Positions 57,494 through 64,000 of a stretch of 64,000 nt of DNA are shown here, piece by piece. Position numbers and translations under genes: made by a program. The DNA comes from Trichosphaerium sp. ATCC 40318 (taxonomy: Eukaryota; Discosea; Flabellinia; Trichosidae): assembly GCA_038496445.1 (NCBI GenBank), contig JALMLS010000322.1, positions 124,001 to 188,000 of the forward strand, given 5' to 3'. Positions within the stretch are counted from its first letter, which is position 1. Every line of letters begins with the position of its first letter. Below the pieces are notes generated by a model. It was not told the origin of the DNA and searched no databases. It was given only the letters and a program-made list of their open reading frames with translations.

Positions 57494-58309
57494 ATGCTAG
57501 CGATTTACTACGTAACTAAGGTCCCAATATCAACAGGCTACAAGAACATTGAAAAAGGACCTGGCGCACTTATTAAAAAAACTAGTCAGACAGAAGGACT
57601 TGTACAAGAATGGCACGACAATGGCCAACTGTACCAACAGTACACTCTCAAGAACGGCAAGAAGGAAGGAGAGTGTAAAATATGGCATGAAAATGGCCAG
57701 CTCGCCGGATATTGCATTTTCAAGAATGACAAAGATGACGGCCTTGTCAAAGAGTGGCATGATAATGGTCAATTATCACTTCAAATGAATTCCAGAAACG
57801 GTAAAATGGTTGGAGTACTAAAAGAGTGGCACAAAAACGGTCAATTGAGCCGTCTACAAACCATTAAGGGCGGAAGAGAGGTAGGAGACAAAAGGTGGCA
57901 TGAAAACGGCCAAATGAGTTACCATTGGATACTCACACATGACAAACATGGCAAGGAGGAATGGGAAACCAAGGAATGGTTCGACAATGGTCAAATGTCG
58001 AATCATTTCTTTCACGTGGACTTCAAGCAAGAAGGAGAGCATAAACAATGGCACGAAAATGGTCAACTAGCAGCAATGTGCTTTTACAAGAATGACGTTA
58101 GGGTCGGTCAAGCCAAAACTTGGTACTCCAATGGCCAATTGCACACACAGAAAAATGTGAACGAGGACGTTGGAGAAGAACACTATAAAACATGGAATGA
58201 AAGTGGTGAATTAATAGAGCATATCAAATTTGTGAATATGCGTACTCAGAATGAAAACCACGCAGTTACATTCATGTTCTACATAAAAGGTGACCCAGAT
58301 CTCAAGTAG
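57494..58309 (+). CDS. MORN_2 (YwqK-type) repeat protein, copy 3
   Basis: A single exon of 271 codons from ATG 57494. After a short N-terminus (MLAIYYVTKVPISTGYKN), about nine MORN_2 units follow: W-H-x-N-G-Q-L...x-NGKKEGE (VQEWHDNGQLYQQ, CKIWHENGQLAGY, TKEWFDNGQMSNH). It lacks the F-box-like head of the copies at 7704 and 20925, and its units are more diverged, so it is not a recent duplicate. Function unknown; these repeats resemble bacterial YwqK proteins. Confidence 0.75.
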   Translation: MLAIYYVTKVPISTGYKNIEKGPGALIKKTSQTEGLVQEWHDNGQLYQQYTLKNGKKEGECKIWHENGQLAGYCIFKNDKDDGLVKEWHDNGQLSLQMNSRNGKMVGVLKEWHKNGQLSRLQTIKGGREVGDKRWHENGQMSYHWILTHDKHGKEEWETKEWFDNGQMSNHFFHVDFKQEGEHKQWHENGQLAAMCFYKNDVRVGQAKTWYSNGQLHTQKNVNEDVGEEHYKTWNESGELIEHIKFVNMRTQNENHAVTFMFYIKGDPDLK

Positions 58310-58672
58310 ATTACTACTTAGAGCACTCGTTCAGCAAAAGAAATACCAACACAGAAAAAGCTAAATTGATTGAAAATAAAGTAGTGTTTCAAGTTTACCA
58401 CCGATGTACCAATTTGAAATTGGGTGCATGTTCATCAACCGCTAAGTTTATACAAGTAGGATATTTCTACATAACTTTGTATAACTTCAAAACCCATAAG
58501 TCGAAAGGAGTTAAACAAAAAGAGTAACAATATTTCTTTTCAATTTTGTTTTGACAATTGTAACTATTTTACTATAGCACTAGTCCCGACTATGTTATGT
58601 TTATTTGTCCAATGACGTTCAATTCTATGAAGTTGTGAGTTTATTATTTGGTCTTGCCAGTGTACATTGCTA
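58310..58672. other. Convergent intergenic region
   Basis: 3' ends of the MORN_2 gene (rightward) and carboxylesterase gene (leftward) face each other. No other feature seen. Confidence 0.3.
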
Positions 58673-60299
58673 TTACATTGTATCTATTAATTTCAATATA
58701 GGCAGTAACGCTTCACATTGAGGCTTGTTCCATTCATAAGTCACGTTGTGAACTTGTCCTATATCATACGACATTCTGGCCTCGTCTTCGGTAAATGTAT
58801 CCCATCTGGTATACCCAGAAATAGCAAAATTGACCCAGTCATCGCTAACCAACTTTGACAATTTAGCTTCTTCAGTCGTTGCTTCATCTGGAATTGTTTG
58901 GAAAACAAAAGTGAGATCACTTGCATGTGGCACTCCCCAAGATGGTGGTAAGTGTATCCATGAAGGTCTGTGATCAAATACATAAGCATGAGATGATATA
59001 CCGCTTTGAGAATAGTATCTTGTTACCCAATAAGTTGGACAAGTGAAAGTTATATCAGAAACTAAATTACCAATATGTTCACGACAATCGACATCCACGC
59101 AAGGAAATTGTTTTTCTACAGCGTCAAGAACATATGACTCTGAACTCATATATCCAGATGAAGCTATCTTTTCAAGTCCTTTTCTGTACATTGAAGGAGG
59201 AACAGGATCAGGAATGGCGTCGTACACAATGGCTAAAACTTCATTTGTAGTGTCACCTGCTAAAATAGGAACTTTTGCGAAATTTCCAGATGTCATCGTA
59301 TCGAAAAAAGAAGGTGTATTTAAAAACAAAGCATGGTTTATATCATTAGAATTACCATTCAATAAGTCATCAACAGTTTTACCTTCCGAGCACTCAAGGT
59401 TGCTACAATTAATTGACTTGAAAAAACTTTCAGCCTTTTGAAATTTCGTTTTCTCAGAATAACGTTCTAATAAAGGAGCACTGCTCATAATGATTGCCCG
59501 ATGAAAAAAGTTCCACGTGTTTTTTGAGTATAAAAGTAAATAAACAACACTTGAAGCACCTGCGCTCTGTCCTACAATAGTGACATTATTAGGATCACCA
59601 CCAAATCTGTTTATGTTTGTGTTAATCCAATTAAGAGCAAGTTCTTGATCAGATAAACCAAATCTACCTCTATTGACATCAGTCATTTCACTCGACGCCA
59701 AGAACCCGAATACATTTACCCTGTAGTTGAATGAAACGATGATAACTTCACCAGAAGTAAAAACAAGCTTAGAAGCATCATATGCTTCCTGACTTGAACC
59801 ACCTACTATCAACCCACCTCCGTATATCCATACGAAAACAGGAAGAGAAGTTTTGATGTTTCCATTACTACTTAACTGAGAACCTTTCGGTGCCCACACG
59901 TTAAGATTCAGGCAATCCTCTGATAACTTTTGGTAGCTTGGAAAGCCAAAGTTTGAAGGTACAATTTGTGGACAAGCGTCTCCGTACAAAGAAGCGTTGA
60001 AAATTCCTAGTAAAGGTTTCGCTGGTTTTGGTGATTTCCATCTCTCCGCTGTTCCATATGGTATGCCAAGCCATCGTGAAACGTTATTTTCTGTTACTCC
60101 CTGTACTTTGCTTCCGTCTGAGAGTGTAACGATAGGATTAGCTGTTTCTAGTTCGAATTAATAGGCGAAAGCCAGAAAACGGTTGAGAACCAAAACTCAT
60201 AGTGTTTGACTTACGGATTGGTCTACTCAGCGTTCTTGGAACGTGATAAACTGTTACAAGTAATATAATGAGTAAGATATTACTGAAAGTGATGGTCAT
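58673..60299 (-). CDS. Secreted type-B carboxylesterase
   Basis: Exon 1 (from ATG 60299) encodes a signal peptide (MTITFSNILLIILLVTVY). An intron (GTAAGT...ACTAG, about 60151-60204) leads to the alpha/beta-hydrolase domain: VQGVTENNVSRWLGIPYG, EDCLNLNVW (type-B signature 2), FVWIYGGGLIVGG (oxyanion loop), GQSAGASSVVYLL (nucleophile Ser), AGDTTNEVL (acid) and GVPHASDLTFVF (His). The Cys pairs around DACPQ and EDCLN fit the family. It hydrolyses carboxylic esters; substrate unknown. All catalytic residues are present. It shares a 133-bp divergent promoter region with the phosphatase gene. Confidence 0.88.
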
Positions 60300-60432
60300 T
60301 TGAACTTGAATTTGTTCGCTGCGTAACAATGAACGCTTAACAGAATTTCGGACTTAATGTATCCCCTACATTCTAAATACGTACCAGTTTCGTATTAAAT
60401 CGTAACGTCGGTAAGGATTGTAGCATACCTGG
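60300..60432. promoter_or_regulatory. Compact divergent promoter region (carboxylesterase / phosphatase)
   Basis: 133 bp separate two divergent start codons. No motif recognised beyond AT-rich sequence. Confidence 0.35.
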
Positions 60433-61169
60433 ATGTCTTTTAATTCGCCAGTAAGCAAAATAACTGAATGGCTTTTCTTGGGTTCGTACAGAGTTTACAA
60501 ATATAATGTAATGATTTTCTACGCTCAGGGAACCTTTTTAACGCATCACCGCGTACATTAGAAGCATCTGGTATTAAATACGTATTAAACCTAAAAGGAG
60601 GTACCGAAAAGCGTGCTAAATGACCTGTTGAGTCAGTTGTCATGATTTGACATCTATTTCAAGCTAACGTTCTCAACGAGGCTCCTACAATCTTATTAAA
60701 CACGGATACAACCAAAAAATAGTACCTTTATCTGATTATGGTGATACAGACTTATCAACTGTTTTCGAAGAGTGTTTTGCATTTATAAGTACGTCAAAAC
60801 ACGTTTCTACGCCCAAAAACCTATCCTAAACAACCACGTAGATGAAGCAAAGTCAAAATCAGAAAAAGTGCTTCTTCACTGTAAAAGTGGCATTAATAGA
60901 ACGCCTACAATCGCTCTTTGTTATCTAGGTACGCTTGGTAGTGAATCTCATGTTTTAACGATTTTGTAGTTTCGGAAGGATGGACTCTAAAGGACGCTTG
61001 GAATCATATAAAAGATATCAGAGGTGTTTCATCACCACATGAAAAGTACTGGGATCAGATAAGAGCTTATGAGATCTCAGTCAGAAATGAACTAAGTCTC
61101 ACAAAAGAAGATGTGGGTCCAACTCTACAAGATTTAATGAGACAGATGAAGGACGGAAACCAGGGATGA
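60433..61169 (+). CDS. Dual-specificity protein phosphatase
   Basis: The ATG at 60433 starts MSFNSPVSKITEWLFLG. A GTTCGT donor joins it in frame to NLFNASPRTLEASGIKYVLN, the usual opening LxLGN...GIxxVLNL of DSPs. Further exons give VPLSDYGDTDLSTVFEECFA (general-acid loop), KVLLHCKSGINRTPTIALCY (HCx5R active site, with Cys and Arg present) and GWTLKDAWNHIKDIR. The tail (YEISVRNELSLTKEDVG) is a short extension. It should dephosphorylate phospho-Tyr/Ser/Thr; substrate unknown. The model uses four introns; the first is supported because only the GTTCGT donor restores the family consensus. Confidence 0.85.
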
Positions 61170-62077
61170 AGTGAAATAACTGTACACTAAAATGAAGTTA
61201 AAACAATTAGCTTATCGAGGAGGCGACATCTCTTCTTCTTATGTCTGTAATAAATTAGTATTTGGTCTTGTATTGCTTGTTGTGAATTTTGTTAAGTTTC
61301 ATTATCTGTTGCAAAACAGAAGGTATTGTTATTTTTGGTTTTTTCACATGTCCAGTTTCACGAAAATGACTCTATACTTATGCATTACTACACGCATAGA
61401 GCGCTGTTGTAACAATTAGAGCGCCAGCCATGGAGTTTTAAGCAAAAGGGGAAATGGAAATAAAAACTGTTTAGCGAGTTTTCTGTGCTGCTTAATGCCA
61501 CACGCGAAGTTTTTCAGCGTTTATAGCTTAAGTAAGGTAGGGAATTGGCAAAAAGTTTTTTCATCCATTTTCGGGCACTTTCTCGTGAACTGGACATGGT
61601 TGAAACGTTTTCTTCTTTTTTTCTTCAAAATCGTTTACGTTCATAAGGACAATGTCTTCTCCTTGGTTTTAAAGTACTTTGTGGGTTTGTGACAGATTCA
61701 ATTCTCACAATGTCCACAAGCTAATTTATTAATATACACCCTTGACTCAGACCAATTCAAGAAAAACTAATCAAAGGGTTTATTTAACCATGTTAAGTCC
61801 ATATAAAACCTGTAATGAAGCCACCAATTATGGTTGAAGATAACTTACAAATCAAAAATACAGGTACTGGATTAACAACCATACCTCCACAAACAAACCC
61901 TTTTAGCTCATTACCTGAAACATCTTTGAACATTTTTCGTATCCTCTTTATGATAAGGATTCGTTGCACATCTATATCTTCATCGGAGAGATAGTCCTGA
62001 CCATCAGCATAAGTACCATCATTAATATCAATTGAACTGTCAATGTGAAAAACTTCATTCTCTTCCTTTGTCAGTAA
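61170..62077. other. Intergenic region
   Basis: About 900 bp without a supported gene. Frames at 61192-61419 and 61495-61692 are short and featureless. Confidence 0.35.
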
Positions 62078-62936
62078 TTAGCAAAACATCTTTATGAGCC
62101 TTGACTGTTTACGTACAATCTTCAGTTGCTTGATTATGCCTATAGCACATGACATACCATTAGGAGCGGTGACGGTGTTTGTTATTGTCTCATCACAGCT
62201 AGATATGAAAGGTAGAAAGGGATAATCTGATTCAGAAAGTGCAACAATTCCGTGTTCCTTACAAAGATTGTATGCTTCCTTGATAGTCCATAGAGACTTA
62301 TACGCTTCTAGAGGTGAATCGAAATGACTACAAATATCTTTTAAATCTCCAGATGGTTTAATGAGCTTGCAATTTGTCATGCAAAGAGGCGTTGTTAGTA
62401 TGTGGTAGTCTCTACATAAGTTAGAAGAAAATTTGTTTGTAAAAAAAATTGACTTTGTTGGATTGACTAAAAAATTACTGATGCTACAAGGATAACAGCA
62501 AAAGACAGAAGGGAAGGAGCCAATAAATCAAGCAAAGGGACAAAGATCAACAGAAAGAAAAGCGAAGAGGAGATAAAAAAGGGAAGTCAAATCTTGAAGA
62601 TTTGTAAGAAAAGTAAATCTGTTAACTTATCAAACTTACCCTTCAAAATCTGTACTATAGCAGTAACTCTTCCTGTTATAATCAGAAACAGGACATGGTG
62701 GGGTTTCTGTAGACTCTGAGAGGTCGAAATCTTGTTTTATACGGTATTTCCATATACTCTTATCAGATACCACTGCAGCGAATTGCTTAGCTACAAGAGC
62801 GAATGATGGGAGGTTTTTTAGTTCTAAATAGGAACAAATAGCCAACAGCATTTCTGGTACCCTACACACTTGTAGTGATGCTTCTTCAGCTGCAAAACTA
62901 CATTTGTCATTAACAAACACAACCCGTTGATAACAT
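62078..62936 (-). CDS. F-box protein
   Basis: Proposed first exon MLST from ATG 62936, a 34-nt GTTGTG...TTGCAG intron, then an F-box exon (VCRVPEMLLAICSYLELKNL, PSFALVAKQFAAVV, KSIWKYRIKQDFDL). A longer intron (about 62413-62635, GTAAG...TATGTAG) joins in frame to the last exon (LIKPSGDLKDICSHFDSPL, EAYKSLWTIKEAYNLCKEHG, DYPFLPFISSCDETI), which is not recognised. The exon-3 frame continues without a break from EG|DYHILTT. Start and long intron are inferred; the F-box itself is clear. Presumed ubiquitin-ligase substrate receptor. Confidence 0.6.
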
Positions 62937-63429
62937 TGCGTGCTTTTTAGCTATTTTCCTTTGCGTCATTTTGCAAACAGCGTTTTATAGTTGAATTTTT
63001 TGTGTTTGAAAGTTTGCTGACTACGCTATTTTGCTTTCGAAGAAAAGAAAAAGATCAGCTTCACTGATCCTACCGTGAAGAGAAAACCACTGTATGTAAA
63101 AATTGAACCACGTGCCGTTTTTGCATTAAAGAAAATCGTACTGAGTACACAAGTATCTATTGGTATCAAATGAAAAATATGGTTTTGTAGTTTTTGCAAT
63201 ACATAAGCCAATACGGATAACAATTTTGTGTTCAGGAGGTAGAAAATCATAATCTACTGTCTCAAGTCACGTGCGCTTACTCTGGTATTCTTTTGCCAAA
63301 TTTAGACCAAGGTGATAAATGGTACACACAGAATTTATTAAGCAATGACCGGTATGTACAAGGTATTTTTTTAATAATCAATTGCAAAGCTCTACAAACT
63401 TGTGTTTGTTTTCTCTATCGGGTGGGTCG
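62937..63429. other. Intergenic region
   Basis: Upstream of the F-box gene and downstream of the kinase gene, both on the minus strand. CACGTG at about 63111 and 63260. No coding signal. Confidence 0.3.
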
Positions 63430-64000
63430 TCATCTACTTTTTCCTTGTTTTACCAATTTACTGGCGTAAGCGATGGTAGGTATTATACATGTTGAAGTAG
63501 GAATAGGGTCAAACACGCGTTCCTAGCAACAATAAGAAATAAAAGTTGAAGAAAAAAAAAGTTTCTGTTCTTCTGACAAGATAAAGCTTTGTTCGATATT
63601 TTCTTGATTTGTAGCATACCTGAAGTACATCTATTGCAGTAGGACGTTTTGACATATCCTTAACAAGGCAGCAGATGAGTAAACTCTTGAAAGAAAGAGA
63701 ATAACGCTTCGGATACTTAAGCGTAGGAGGAGGTCTCTCTAAAATTTTTGGAAGGTCTTTAATAGACCGAATATCCGCATTAGGAGGACGCCCTTCAACC
63801 ATTTCAATAGCTGTAATACCCAAACTCCAAATATCAGACTAGAAACAAAGAATAAATAACTTGGTTTAAAGATACGAGGAGGTGTTTTTTTGTTCAAAGT
63901 TTTACGTACTCTGTCATTTGTTTTATCCTTTCTGATGACCTCTGGAGCCATAAATAATGGACTACCAACGTAGTCATTAGCTGGTAGGAACTTAGTGTTA
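63430..64000 (-). CDS. STE20-type protein kinase, C-terminal part (runs off the window)
   Basis: The window end cuts the gene; what is seen starts in the activation segment: YVGSPLFMAPEVIRKD (APE motif), then across an intron SDIWSLGITAIEMVEGRPP (subdomain IX) and LVKDMSKRPTAIDVLQ (subdomain XI Arg). The GSPxFMAPEV and DIWSLGITAIEMAEG-like wording is that of the MST/SPS1 group of STE20 kinases. A last exon (ERVFDPIPTSTC, YASKLVKQGKSR) ends at TGA 63430, so the visible tail after the kinase domain is short and lacks a SARAH domain. Confidence 0.8.

Overview
The window is eukaryotic nuclear DNA: AT-rich, gene-dense (a gene about every 1.5-2 kb on both strands), with genes cut by many short introns (about 35-100 nt, mostly starting GTAC or GTAA and ending in AG). 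The best taxonomic clues are an actobindin with three WH2/beta-thymosin repeats (147-545) and a GbpD-like RasGEF/cyclic-nucleotide-binding/GRAM protein (43213-49113). Both families are known mainly from amoebozoans, so a free-living amoeba is the most likely source. This is inference; no rRNA or marker gene confirms it.

Left part (1-21.9 kb): actobindin; a long gene-poor stretch; hybrid-cluster protein (hydroxylamine reductase) with a mitochondrial-type leader; an F-box/LRR protein; an F-box/MORN_2-repeat protein; a mitochondrial TPR protein; the F1-ATPase assembly factor ATP12; the AP-5 complex beta subunit; a Nudix-like protein; a cluster of four tRNA-Ile-like elements; a secreted GH26 mannanase; and a second F-box/MORN_2 protein.

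Middle (22-43 kb): a MITE-like inverted-repeat element; an F-box-like/ankyrin protein; a small unknown gene; an ankyrin/zinc-finger/ADP-ribosyltransferase gene in which each ankyrin repeat is one exon; a secreted GH5 glycanase with a PAN-like domain inside its catalytic domain; a CDF metal transporter; two small genes of unknown role; a ZCCHC10-like zinc-knuckle/poly-Ser protein; a mitochondrial repeat protein with a RAP/endonuclease-like C-terminus; a PB1-TPR-UBA protein; and an F-box/LRR relic.

Right part (43-64 kb): the 5.9-kb GbpD-like gene, which also carries a SPRY domain; an acidic Tyr-rich unknown protein; an F-box protein; the spliceosomal U1A/U2B'' protein; an H15-like/Tudor protein; a tiny Zn2Cys6 protein; a third MORN_2-repeat protein; a secreted type-B carboxylesterase; a dual-specificity phosphatase; another F-box protein; and the 3' end of a STE20-type kinase.

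Themes: several mitochondrial proteins (HCP, TPR, ATP12, CDF, RAP-like), many F-box proteins with differing substrate modules (LRR, MORN_2, ankyrin), secreted hydrolases suited to phagotrophy (GH26, GH5, carboxylesterase), and signalling proteins (RasGEF, ADP-ribosyltransferase, phosphatase, kinase). The palindrome CACGTG, often as TCACGTGA, is visibly over-represented in intergenic DNA and introns. All exon structures were read by eye from reading frame and GT/AG sites, so individual boundaries may be off.
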